Below, piece after piece: positions 48,098 to 58,811 of a DNA stretch of 64,000 nt. The position numbers and the translations under genes are program-made. The notes below the pieces were generated by a model that worked only from the letters and a program-made list of their open reading frames with translations, did no database searches and was not told the origin of the DNA. Origin of the DNA: Notospermus geniculatus (taxonomy: Eukaryota; Nemertea; Pilidiophora; Heteronemertea; Lineidae); NCBI GenBank assembly GCA_002633025.1, contig NMRB01000547.1:60472-124471 (forward strand). The letters run 5' to 3'. Within the stretch, counting starts at the first letter, position 1; each line of letters begins with the position of its first letter.

Positions 48098-48300
48098 GGA
48101 ACCCGCATAATTTCTATCCCGATAGGGCGGCGCTGCGAGCGGTTGTGCCAAAGACGTCAGAACAGAGCAAAGCATGAAATGACGTCGCGTCACGACGTCC
48201 TTGACGCTTTGCAACATGGATGTACATGTATTTACGTCAAAAGAAGGTACTGCATGCCGCTCACAGCGCCTCCCAGGTGCGGCAGTTCTGGTGGTTCCAT
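48098..48300. mobile_element. MITE, GCGAGCGGTTGT family, degenerate copy in 3' UTR
   Basis: Left part gggcggcgctgcgagcggtt and right part ccgctcacagcgcctcccag match the better-preserved copy at 60787-60978. It sits in the 3' UTR of the intronless gene. Confidence 0.7.
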
Positions 48301-48404
48301 ATTACTACAGTGTAACCTTGGATGTGGATTGGTGGATCTCACTCGCTTGTTTCATAATTTGTTTATAGTTCAATGCCGATCGCTCAAAATCTCTGTATGG
48401 GTCA

Positions 48405-48410
48405 AATAAA
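48405..48410 (+). terminator. poly(A) signal of the intronless gene
   Basis: AATAAA 367 bases after the stop, downstream of the inserted MITE. Confidence 0.55.
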
Positions 48411-48445
48411 ATATACTTCACAATGAGTGATGCGTTAATTTTCAC

Positions 48446-48451
48446 TTTATT
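48446..48451 (-). terminator. poly(A) signal of the ankyrin/SOCS gene
   Basis: AATAAA on the minus strand, about 415 bases after the stop at 48865. It is only 36 bases from the opposing signal at 48405-48410. Confidence 0.55.
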
Positions 48452-48864
48452 TTGTTATTCTCGTCGTCTGGTTAACAGCTGTAGGCATATTGTCATGGAA
48501 ACAGATCAATGCCCAGTGTTAACAGTTTTGTGAAAATGACTTGACCTCAAATGTGACATCTGTCAGCAGTGGGGTGCACCTTTTTATGCCTAAAAACTTC
48601 ACCTTTTTCTTGATTGCCTTCTTGCTGTGCTATATGCAGAAAAGTCTGCTGCCAGATGAATCTCGTGTAACTGTGGAACATGAGGTTCAGAATTTGATTC
48701 CACATCAAGTACATGTACAGAATGTTACACTGGTAGTCAAGTTCAAGCATCCTCCCACAGCAGGGCTTTGGTTTCGTTCCTCTACATCAGTGGATGAAGA
48801 CGAAGAGGAGCGAGGTAAGTGGGGTGTTGTAGAACCTTGGTTAGGATACATCAGCTCATTAGTT

Positions 48865-50512
48865 TTAAAAATGTTCGAAAATTATATACTTTTTCAGGGA
48901 CTTCGGTAAAACGATGGCTTCGGAACAAATTTTTGTCAACAATGGGACCCGGATCAAATGACGTAACTTTACGCGACATATTTCTTGAAGAGTGCGGCCA
49001 TTGCTCAGCCAGTGGGCCAGCCAGTCTCTCAAATCCACCTGGGCCTTGTCCAAGTATTCGATGTCCTTGAACTTATTCACTGTGTCACGAACTTCCGGTT
49101 GCATGCCGCAGAGAATTCCTGTTTTCACAAGAACCGAAACACGTCCTGCTTCGTATTCGTCAGGAAAGGCATGATACAGTTCCTGAGGCGACATCTGCAG
49201 GAAGGCCTCAATAATTGTACCCAAAATATCACTCTCTGTCCTTGGACTGTCGTTTCTAAATCCTCCAGCCTTCAACAATTGCGTGGCAACAACCAAAATG
49301 TCGGATGGACGAGTTTCAAAACTCTCTGACACTATTACCTTTTCGATTCTGAGTAAGGCTATTTCCAATGGAGTGAATTCAAACACATCGACAATGAAGG
49401 GATGAGCACCATATTGCAGCAGTAGATTAACGATTTGTGGGTTTGCTGTTCCCATCATGTCATCAAAACTATCACTATGGAAACCCGAATAGTGCACCCT
49501 GCTACACGTTTGTCGGAATGAGCCATCGTCCGACGCGAAATGCAAGGCAGATCTGTTGTGTGAGTTTACCATGTTGACGTCTGCGCCATGACGTAAGAGC
49601 ATCTTTACTATCGGTAGATGGCGCTTCCTGCAGGCTTGCATCAGTGGCGTCATAATCGCCTTGCACCCCCTGTCTGTCTTAGTAAACGTATTTACGTCAG
49701 CTCCTCTGTCCAATAGAAACTGTACGACCTGTGGAAAGCCACCCTCTACGGCTGCATGGATGGGATAACAACACATGTTTATGGCATCAAACTGGTTTGT
49801 GTCAGCGCCATTCTCTGTCAGGAGCGCCACCAGGTCAACATATCCGAACTGGCATGCGAGCACCAATGGGCAATGGCCCATTTCTCGTCCACCAACAGCA
49901 GCTCCACACTCAAGCAACCGGCAAACGGTATCCTTTGCTCCAATGCTGCAAGCGATTACCAAGGCGTCTCCTCGTTTTGACGGCGGGAATTGTAGACAAT
50001 CGTCGTTTTCTATGAACAATCGCAGAATCTCTGGGTAACTTGTTTTTGGGTTCAGCCAGGCGTCCAGGACTTGGTCGATGTTATAGTACCAGTCAGCACC
50101 AGCTGAGAGAAGGAACTGCACGGCGTGAGCATCACGGTTCTTGTAAGCAGTGTGAAGTTGCTGGGACAGGAAACCAGCATCGAACAGGTCATTAAACTTC
50201 TGAAGGAAGAGACCAACTATGCTAGCCTTCCGGTTCCGGTTCGCTGTAGATACAGCAAGTTCCAATGTCGACTTGAGTGAAGCAGTCGGCATGCCAGTTG
50301 ACGTGATTCGCCCGAGAAGCCACTGTATCTAAAAAAGAGGTCCGAATGATAGATTACTTTGTCGAAATGTCTTTTCTGCTCTGGCATAGAATGGAAATAT
50401 AAGCAATACTGAATGATTCCCCAGTCGTTAGTAGGCCCACCCAACATACTAGTACCTTTTCGATATCATTTTGTTCCACAGCAGTCTGTATTTCCTCCCC
50501 GGTGTCGCTCAT
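48865..50512 (-). CDS. ankyrin repeat and SOCS box (ASB-type) protein
   Basis: Two coding exons, 50456-50512 (19 codons, MSDTGEEIQTAVEQNDIEK) and 48865-50328, joined in phase 0; 506 residues. ASB proteins are substrate receptors of Cullin-5 ubiquitin ligases. At least six ankyrin repeats span about residues 70-340, with typical motifs such as YPIHAAVEGGFPQVVQFLLDRGADVN and TPLMQACRKRHLPIVKMLLRHGADVN. The last 50 residues are a SOCS box: LQEICRVKLRHLI is the elongin BC box, and IVLPKSLKKYIIFE the Cullin-5 box (usual LPLP becomes VLPK). The assignment to a numbered ASB is not possible from what I see. It is tail-to-tail with the intronless gene and head-to-head with the GPCR. Confidence 0.9.
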
Positions 50513-51917
50513 CCTCTAATATTTTTCCAACGTCGTCTTGCAAACGTGTAAGGTACATGTACCATGAACATTACGATAAAAACTCCTTGCACATATATGT
50601 CCATAAAAGCCTTCATATAATGATTGACAACGTCGAAAGAGGTCACGTTACCAGTCCATACGACAGTTCTTCATCTAGGTGAATGTCGAAATAAAAGCGA
50701 AAGAAAGAACTATTTTTGGTAATAATAATACCGGTATAATAAGAAAATGTCGATTTTTGAGGCGTTTGCTGCAAAGTGTAGGCTACTGTCGAATGTAGTA
50801 TACCGTACTAGTAACAGTGACAAATTTTGACCTCAGTCATACAATGTCCAAAGGCTCGCAGTAGTTTGTCCCATAACAGAACTGCATGTGGTAGGCTAAA
50901 CGTATGCTGTTGGCTATACATGCTGTATGCTCCACTGCATTAGCTTTGCTCCGTCCAGGCATGCACTGCGCTGGCCTAGGCAGCCCCACCATTCACAGGA
51001 TTTGATTGTAAATGCCTTCGGAAAATTATTCCCTGGAACTAGGCCTTAATTGCCTTTGAAATATAAAATTTTTCATCTACATGTATGTTTAGCCTATGTA
51101 CTACGTCATGCTCACTACTCTACTGAAAGGTCTATACCACACATCAAAAACATTCGCCAGCCTGGAACTCCACGTGTATTGGCTACGTCATAAAGACTAC
51201 GCAGTTTTTGCGAGAGTAGTCGGAGGGCGGAGCGATGTCACAACCCTTGGCAGCCAAGATGGCCTTGTCAAGTAGACCCAACCTATAGGCCCTACGACGT
51301 TTTCGGTTATAAACACTATCCAGTGGTGGCGCTAAGGATTTTTTCCATGAGTCCATTTTTTCTCAGTGGACTCATCTGCTTGTTTCAAAGCCCCAATCCA
51401 TGAGTCCAAAATACAAATGACATGAGTCCACTTTTCCAGAGGAAAAGGTAAAAGATAATATAAGGCAATGACAGTATTTGCCTGGAACAACTACATGTAT
51501 AGGGTGAAGAGAAAAATTTAACAATTTAAGCCCTTTTAGATGCATTTTCCTGGCATCTGAGAGCAAAATACTTGAATTTTTATGCGATTAAATTTTTCGT
51601 GCATGCGTCCAAAAAGCAATGGACGTTTTTCTTTACAAAAGCTGAAAAACACGCGTCTGTCATTTTCTGTGGACGTTTTTTAATATTTTGACTCATGTCC
51701 TCAAGCGTCCAGTTTGAATTTGATAGTATCCACGAATTCGCCTCCAGTTCCATGTAGGTCTATGCATCAGGTAACATCCGCGGGCAATGAACGCGACACC
51801 CGTCATGCCTTCAGGGATCAAAATATGCGGAGCTTGTAAAAGGTTCGTCGCTCTGTTTGCATCTCTGTTTCAAGCTGCCAACAGCAGATCAGGCCATACT
51901 CGCCCGCCAAGGAAACA
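50513..51917. other. ASB/GPCR divergent intergenic region
   Basis: 1.4 kb between the two start codons. The 51320-51720 part repeats tgagtcca- and ggacgttttt-type words. No gene is seen; upstream UTR exons may lie here. Confidence 0.4.
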
Positions 51918-53216
51918 ATGGCAATCGTCAATTTCACAGATACGGCAAGTTTGGTGACAGATGAGGCGACACCATCGCCGTATGTTGTGTTTCTAGAATA
52001 TTTGACCCTGAAGATGTCCAAATGGTGGGCAATGGCGAGTGTTGGTTTAGGCTTTCCCGGGAATATGATGTCGCTCATGATTACTCTGAAGAAGGACAAC
52101 CGCCACATCAGTACCTGTATCTACATGGCCGCGTTAGCTATTGTTGATACGTGTGTTCTGATCTTCTCCGAAATACTCTGGCGATTATGTATTTTCATTG
52201 ATAAGGACTTGGAAGGAAGCTTTGCATTTCTGAGGTAGGTTTTCTTCTTGACAGATTGGGCCCACATCCGATTCGGTTGGCGAGAACCTGGCTGTGGTTT
52301 ATGTCCCAAACTCGGCGCCGACGAATCTAGGCAGTAATGCCGTTCAGCGCGGAAAACCTTAGTTTTGTTTCAAGCCATTTTACGTTCCATCTTCAGCGGT
52401 TTAGCTCTGTTATCATCTGCACTGCCTCCGAGCAGTGCGGTCACAGCGTATACCCCCAAATGCAGAAGTCTTCAGAAACCAACGCGGAAGCAATCTTTCC
52501 CCACGCATTTTCAATTTTTCAGTACTATATGGTATGGGTCCGATGGTTTTGCCGTTACATCCGGTCTGATTTTAGCCGAAATGAGCGTCGACCGAGCAAT
52601 CGCCGTCGTTTACCCGATGAAAGCACCAACACTCTGTACCGCAAATAGGGCAGTCAAGGTGACGGCCTCAACCTGTGTGCTACAGATGACCTTCCATGTT
52701 CAGACTTTCTTTGTCCTGGCCCTGCCTGATCCACCAACAGGCCTCGCGATTCGAGACACCAGTAAACCCGAGTGGTTCATTACTTTCTATAACTACAACC
52801 TCCTTATTCTCGGGACAATCGTACCCTTTTCAATCATTGCCTTCTGCAATATTGTCATACTGATCACGATTAATCGAGCTGCTGTCCAACGGAAGAAAAT
52901 GAAATCGGACACAAGTGGCAAACAAGAAAAGAAGATCCAAGAAACTAACCTGACCGCCATGTTGTTGATGACGTCACTGGCCTATCTTCTCTGCTCCTGT
53001 CCGAAGCGAATCTACGAATCGGTGGCTGTGGTGAATTGGGAGGACCGGTATTGGAAGGCACAGTACTGGTTGGGTTACTGGGTCGTTATTCAGATATGGA
53101 CCCTTAATTTCTCTATCAATTTTTATGTCTACTTTCTTGGTGGTGGACGGAAATTTCGCCAGGATGCCAAAGAAGTATTTCAGCGATTGTGTTGTTGTTC
53201 GAAGTCGTCGAGGTAA
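51918..53216 (+). CDS. rhodopsin-class GPCR, FMRFamide-receptor-like
   Basis: Two exons, 51918-52234 and 52523-53216 (phase 2 junction rebuilding Ser); 336 residues with seven membrane spans. Landmarks: TM1 with the GN pair (GLGFPGNMMS), TM2 (YMAALAIVDTCVL), TM3 ending in EMSVDRAIAV (DRA in place of DRY), TM4 after NRAVKV, a long TM5 (LLILGTIVPFSIIAFCNIVI), a basic third loop (QRKKMKSDTSGKQEKK), TM6 (TAMLLMTSLAYLLCSCP) and TM7 with NFSINFYVYFL, where the usual NPxxY proline is absent. The tail ends in a CCC cluster, probably palmitoylated. The pattern fits invertebrate peptide receptor-like orphans; ligand unknown. The short N-terminus has one glycosylation site (NFT). Confidence 0.88.
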
Positions 53217-53369
53217 ATCTCAGTCTGCATTTTCCGGATGCGGACGATCTCATCCTGAAGTTAATTGTATTTTCAGGTTGATGATGAAATCTGTTTGGGT
53301 GTCACTACTGTTATTGTCTCGACCAGATTGGATGAGGGGCGCGAATCATCGACACGAACAATGAGGAGG

Positions 53370-53470
53370 GCGTTTTTTTTTTGTTTATCCCGACAGGGCG
53401 GCGCTGCGAGCGAAATGACCTTAGTGACGTCATTGACGTCATTTTAGGTCTTGACGTTGCATAATGAAAA
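53370..53470. mobile_element. left fragment of GCGAGCGGTTGT-family MITE
   Basis: tcccgacagggcggcgctgcg and repeated tgacgtcatt match the left half of 48098-48300. The right half is missing. Confidence 0.55.
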
Positions 53471-54957
53471 AGCGACCTGTACATTTTTCTACAGGAATAA
53501 TGAGACAAAACGTACGCTTTTATCGGTACCACATTTCGTCGTTTTAAGGAAAAAAGCAATGAAATTAGAGAAACTTTCATCTACTACAAGATGCTGTAAG
53601 TTTTACTGTCGGGTGACCAAAGCAAACGGGTTATTTTCATGCCAGAAGTAAACTGAAATAACGTTAGAAAAAATCTTCGGTCACAATGCTCGCAACGACG
53701 CCGTGTGGTGCTAGTACGGGGCCCTCCTCATGGTAAGCGACTTATAAACGCCGATCGCCCCCGCCAATCCAGGGAGGGGGGATTGGGGTTCATAGGATAC
53801 TTATCATACACATCTGGATTCATGGAGACCTGGGCAGCTGAGGAAGAGTTGGGTGAGTGATTCCAGAACAACATGATTCATGAGTTGACACCAGAAAATT
53901 TTCACCATTCTTTTGTCTACTCGTGAAAGGCTTTTTCTTGAAACTCTACAATATTCATGTCAGATCTAGGTATCATGGAGCTCTAAATTATGGCACTGAA
54001 GACTAATTGACCTATTAACCCCTTAAAGTCTGACAGCAGATAGTAGTTCGGGTGTCGGACGGAACGATAGATTTTGCTGGTAAGCTCAATATTTTTTGAT
54101 ACCCTCCTTCAAATGAGTGCACACTGTACATCCCAGATGGAGAAACTAATAGTTAAAGGTCTATATTATCAAATACTACATTTGATTTTCGGAAAATCAA
54201 TAGCACAAATCTTTGTGATCATTTCAAAGTTAAATTTTGCCCGATTTTCTTGGGTGACCAATTTTGAAACACCCTGTACTTCGTGGTTGACTGAATGAAA
54301 TAATGATAATACGATGTGGTGATTGGTAATTTCCTGAATGCAAAGCATTCCAAAGAAGATAGCAACACAGTCACACAATATTAAGAAGAGGACCTCAAGG
54401 ATGCGACCAAGTTCCGTGACCTTTTGTTGGCCTAATCCTCCTCGAAGGTGCGACTGGTTCCATATTTAACCGATTTTAGTGAAGATGAAACAGACAGTTC
54501 ACGAACGTGCGAGTTCTTCCAAAGTTCATTAATAGAAGAAAGTTCATTACTAATAGAAAAGTAATACTTTTTATTCATAACCTTTGGTGCGAGGTGTTTA
54601 TCGCCTTACAAATTCATTAACACGTTCGGGATCGCATACACATATTGCATAAACAGTTTGGATAATGGCACTTTGAAGTCACCACGGTTTGCTTTTGACA
54701 TAGGAGTGAAAATGGTAAGAAAAAACCGAATCGGCCCACGTTCATTAGCAGACACGGGGAACGTCGGCCCTGAACTGGTTTCGTCACCTTGTTTGATAGG
54801 AAGTCCGACCACTTTACTTATTTCAAAGGGCCCCTAGAGGTAGTTTGGTATCAGGCTGCTCTTAGCACAGCAACTACAGGTGGCGCCAGCAACCGAGAAA
54901 CAATGATCGAATTTGGGCCCAAATGCTGACGTGCACATTGTACTTTCAATGTAATAT
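53471..54957. other. intergenic, no supported gene
   Basis: No recognisable gene or repeat. Confidence 0.4.
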
Positions 54958-55173
54958 TCTAGATTCGTTCTTCTAAGGTTACTTCAGATATTCATGCTGT
55001 AGGTGTAGGCCTAGCCCACAATAGACCATACAAAGAATTTATTGATTCTATTCAACATAACTGACCAATGAGTGAGTCTTGCGTTACAGCTCTTTATTTT
55101 GCCATGCATATTTCAGTCGGGTAGGCGGCCATATGGGTGTTCAGTAAAGTAACCTTAGAAGAACGAATCTAGA
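54958..55173. mobile_element. MITE with perfect 26-bp inverted ends
   Basis: TCTAGATTCGTTCTTCTAAG continuing into gttact, with an exact complement at the right. 216 bp, non-coding. Confidence 0.85.
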
Positions 55174-55387
55174 GTACATGTATGTGTCACAGGTAAATCC
55201 TCATACCATAGTTCGTAGTATAGCCACATCAAATGCCTATATTGAGCTGCCTCTAGTGACCCTTTAAGGGCAACCAAAACGCAGTGTCACCCTGTCTACG
55301 TCAATGAGACACAATGTCAGTGCATAATTAAAGGTTTAATTCGTTTAATTTGACAGACTAATTAATGTAGTCACAAGTACATTGTAT

Positions 55388-55648
55388 CTTAAAGCCTCAC
55401 AGTATTGAAATTTACGACATTTTCAAACTGTCAGGACTGTGCAGCTAGAGGTTTCATAGCCTCGTAATGGTCCCCAAAATGCTTGCCTGGTACGTACTTC
55501 AAAGAATCAAGCCCTAGTTTTCAGCACACACTGAAAAAACTGCAGGCAGAGCCCTAATATATTCATATAGACCACAGTACATTTTACACCACGCTAACGT
55601 CGGAGGACGTAAGCACTTTCTGAATCCAATACAGTGAGGCTTTAAGTG
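55388..55648. mobile_element. MITE, CTTAAAGCCTCACAGTATT ends
   Basis: Inverted ends CTTAAAGCCTCACAGTATT / AATACAGTGAGGCTTTAAG, with one mismatch. Confidence 0.75.
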
Positions 55649-55814
55649 GTAGGGCTGCTTGCATAAGCAGAAAAAGGACACCGACGTCCCACAAGATGAA
55701 TGACACGACCGTAGCATTGCTGGGAATAGACGGAATGATGTGATTCTAGCTCACGTCATCGACATATCGACAAATATGTCCGTTCACGGCATATCGACAA
55801 AGGTTCGATCAATA

Positions 55815-55940
55815 TATTGAACTCAGATTGAGCCATATTAACTTTTCAATTGCTCAGGTTTGCCAGGGCATGATGTGAAAAGTTGAAAAGTTGTGGCTCA
55901 ACCTCAGTTCAAGATAATCTTCGTTTGGTGCGTACGGCCC
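55815..55940. mobile_element. left-truncated copy of the 26816 MITE
   Basis: tcaggtttgccagggcatga and the complete right end (cgtttggtgcgtacggccct) match 26816-26963. The outer left arm is lost. Confidence 0.8.
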
Positions 55941-56242
55941 TAGAAATGGTCCCAAACTTGTTTGATTCCGTGCATGACGCCTCTATCGATCTGGAAGCCA
56001 AACCTCGTGTTGGTGCTTAGTGGAGACGATAGAGGGCGTTGCACGGTATCAACAAACACACAGGCCAGATCATCGTAATCAATCAGAGGCAGGCAAACGA
56101 AAGGCTGTTACAGATCACGCCTCACTGCTAACATACATCGTGAAGCCGAGCGACAATCTTAATCATATCGTCATGTCCCTAAACTACTTGTTTGTCGCAT
56201 GTACTCCCACAGTTCGGCATTTATCAGTAGATGCACTACATG

Positions 56243-56382
56243 ATAATAAGCAAAAAGTCAATCTCCAGAATTCACAAATTTTTGACCCCAACCGGGGTCT
56301 TTTTCAAGTGGAACTTTACAATCTGAAACTCCACTTGAAAAATACCCCGGTTGGGGTCGAAAATTTGTGAATTCTGTATCTT
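56243..56382. mobile_element. second copy of the 36824 palindromic element
   Basis: Shares the ataataagcaa tip and the gaccccaaccggggtc hairpin arms with 36824-37045, in the opposite orientation and with a shortened right arm. It is flanked by GATGCACTACATG on both sides (56230-56242, 56383-56395). Confidence 0.75.
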
Positions 56383-56395
56383 GGATGCACTACAT

Positions 56396-57159
56396 GCATG
56401 TGTTTAGGAGTTGAGATTGTAAAAATTAAACTTATGCAAAAGAAATGAGTTGGGCAAACAATGAGTTTAGAAGCATGACGATATTATATACATGTACATT
56501 ACAAGAATAATTGATTTTTTTCTATTTTCTCTGATGACATTTGAGGTACATCTTGACATCTCCCGCCATCTCCCTTCAATCCTTGAATGCCTCTACACCA
56601 GAGCATGATGGGATTGCTGAATGTGCTGAAATCGAGCGGGAAAAGCGTCTTTGTTGTGGTTCACGCCCCCAACTATCCCTTAAAGTCCATGGACCTGGAA
56701 TCTCAGGATCTAAAATTACAATAATCTTCAAAAAATGAGGAGTAATACACATATGAATACGGCACATCCTTTGCTGAAGTTCTGCTTTAAAGATGCTCAT
56801 TCTCAGAAAAATGACGAAAAAAAATGGAAATTAAGAGAGGCATTGTTAATCAAAGATTTGAATCTCTTTTTCACATTATATCAAAACGTCAAACAACGAA
56901 TAATGTAAGAATGTCCCTTATACAGAGCAGTAGTTAAGGGGTGGATTATAACCAACAGAAAATACTGATGGATCAGCAGAAGTGATTTCGGTTTTTGAGG
57001 ACGACAACTTATGATTGATCCAGAAATTGGTCGTCTGCTGAACTGACGTGAGGTTTTCACTGCATCTACAGTCAGTTCCCAACAAAGTCGTGTAGCCGTG
57101 AATTCATGTTTATGTCCGCAGAAATGCACGTATGGTAAAAAGAAGCTGAAGGCTATGGC
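56396..57159. other. intergenic, no supported gene
   Basis: Nothing recognisable. Confidence 0.4.
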
Positions 57160-57416
57160 TGGCTTTCCATTCACGCGATTTTCGAGCGGTAGACGCTCGA
57201 AAGCATTGTTTGTTTCCGCGGCGTTGGGCCTGCTTTCCATTGGCGCGTTTCCGTGCGCGAAAACGCTCGAAGGCATTGTTTATTTCCGCTTCGTTGGTCA
57301 CGGCGCGGAAAAAGACAATGCATTCGAGCGTTTTCGCGCGCGGAAACGCGCCAATGGAAAGCAGGCCTCACGGACAAAGGATGAGCATCGCACTGCTCGA
57401 AAATCGCGTGAATGGA
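57160..57416. mobile_element. outer MITE split by a related insertion
   Basis: tccattcacgcgattttcgagc at the left and its complement at 57394-57416 enclose the younger element 57227-57367. Both share the gctcgaaagcattgtttgtttcc arm. Confidence 0.7.
57227..57367. mobile_element. nested MITE, GGCCTGCTTTCCATTGGCGC ends
   Basis: Near-perfect arms through cgcgtttccg..gcgcgaaaacgctcga. Same family as 57668-57819. Confidence 0.9.
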
Positions 57417-57425
57417 TTCTAAGCC

Positions 57426-57669
57426 TAAAGGGCCGATTTGACGGGCGTTTACATCGCGGCGATTTTAACGCGGTTGGCGATATCGCATCGAAAACGCCCG
57501 TCAATACCCCCAAAACGCCAACAGCGGGTGACATCGCCAAGGAGAGAAAAAAGCCATGGTAAAACTCGATCAACAGTCGATCGACCTACGCAGCGATATC
57601 CGTTTTTACTGAGCGTTAAAAAAGTGGCGATTATCGCGGCGATAAAAACGCCCGTCAAACCGGCCCTTA
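57426..57669. mobile_element. MITE, AAGGGCCGATTTGACGGGCG ends
   Basis: TAAAGGGCCGATTTGACGGG / CCCGTCAAACCGGCCCTTA ends with an inner atcgcggcgat pair. Confidence 0.85.
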
Positions 57670-57819
57670 AGGCCTGCTTTCCATTGGAGCGATTCTGTGC
57701 GCGGAAACGCTCGAAAGCATTGTTTGTTTCCGCATCGTTGGTCACAGCGCGGAAACGAACAATGCTTTCGAGTGTTTCCTCGCACGGAATCGCGCCAATG
57801 GAGTGGAAAGCAGGCCTAA
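57668..57819. mobile_element. MITE, third copy of the GGCCTGCTTTCC family
   Basis: Directly abuts the previous element. Arms match 57227-57367. Confidence 0.85.
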
Positions 57820-58557
57820 GATGTTGCTGACAGAGCAATGATGAAAAAGGGTTCATCAATGAAAGGATGACAACAACATGTCATGCTGAACAGAGGATAT
57901 GTGCGAGTATACATAACATGGACCAGAAAACTCAATGTGCGAGAAAATTGACACAGGTGCGATGACAAGGTAACAATTAATGGCTAACATGAATAAAAAC
58001 ACTTTTCGTATCAGCTGATCATGTCCGAAGCAGGTAGGAAATTGAAAAAGTGAAATGTACCTTTAACTTATCATGGAATTGACCGGTAACTCATGGAAGT
58101 CATTTCTTTATACCAGTTTTTGACAAAAGAACAATAAGATTAATCGCTTTTCCTTCATTTCGAAGGACATTTTTGTCTTCATCAGTCAGGGGCTAATTCT
58201 GATGCATTAGACCAACAACCACGCACAATTTTGCAATTATACCATCAAGTGTTGGAAGACTAGAATCTCTTCGAGTTGCGCTAAAGGGCACACCATTCCC
58301 ACTCGTGTTATACACATATCATGTATGCCGTAAAATAAAGATGTACACTTCGGTACCACTCGGCATACATGTACGTTTGCAAGTAAATTTTTAAAGATTT
58401 GCATGGTGTTAGTTTGTACATGTATTTACAGCTCCAAATTTTTACAATTATATCAACATCTTGAAGTACTGTGTTCAATATATACAATGATGTTTGCATT
58501 CATCACCATAGCAACTGTTGCTAAGATATCTTGATAGCAGTTACTAAGTACACAACC
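57820..58557. other. spacer before the receptor gene 3' end
   Basis: No gene seen. Confidence 0.4.
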
Positions 58558-58563
58558 TTTATT
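58558..58563 (-). terminator. poly(A) signal of the nicotinic receptor gene
   Basis: AATAAA on the minus strand, about 250 bases after the stop codon at 58812. Confidence 0.5.
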
Positions 58564-58811
58564 GCACACACTATCACCCATGACATACAGAGGACTCCTT
58601 CACCCCTCGCGGACCCGGGTTCAAGCACTCGGATCAAATCACATGACTCCTTTTTGTCCGTAATATATAAAGTTGTGGACACCCCAAACGTAGACTATGC
58701 CATTGGTACCATCGGACCATCAACATCGAGCCTACAACTTGGATGAGCCCGTCAAACCCACTGGCGCATGTGGACGAAGTAAAAGAAGACGCTGTGTTAA
58801 GGCGACATTCT

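Noticed and set aside
48541-48909. 122-codon plus-strand frame beside the ASB gene
   Set aside because: Starts at TTG, overlaps the ASB 3' UTR and stop on the other strand, and resembles nothing.
57098-57859. Several 60-154-codon frames on both strands
   Set aside because: They are readings through nested inverted-repeat elements; both strands are open because of symmetry and GC content.
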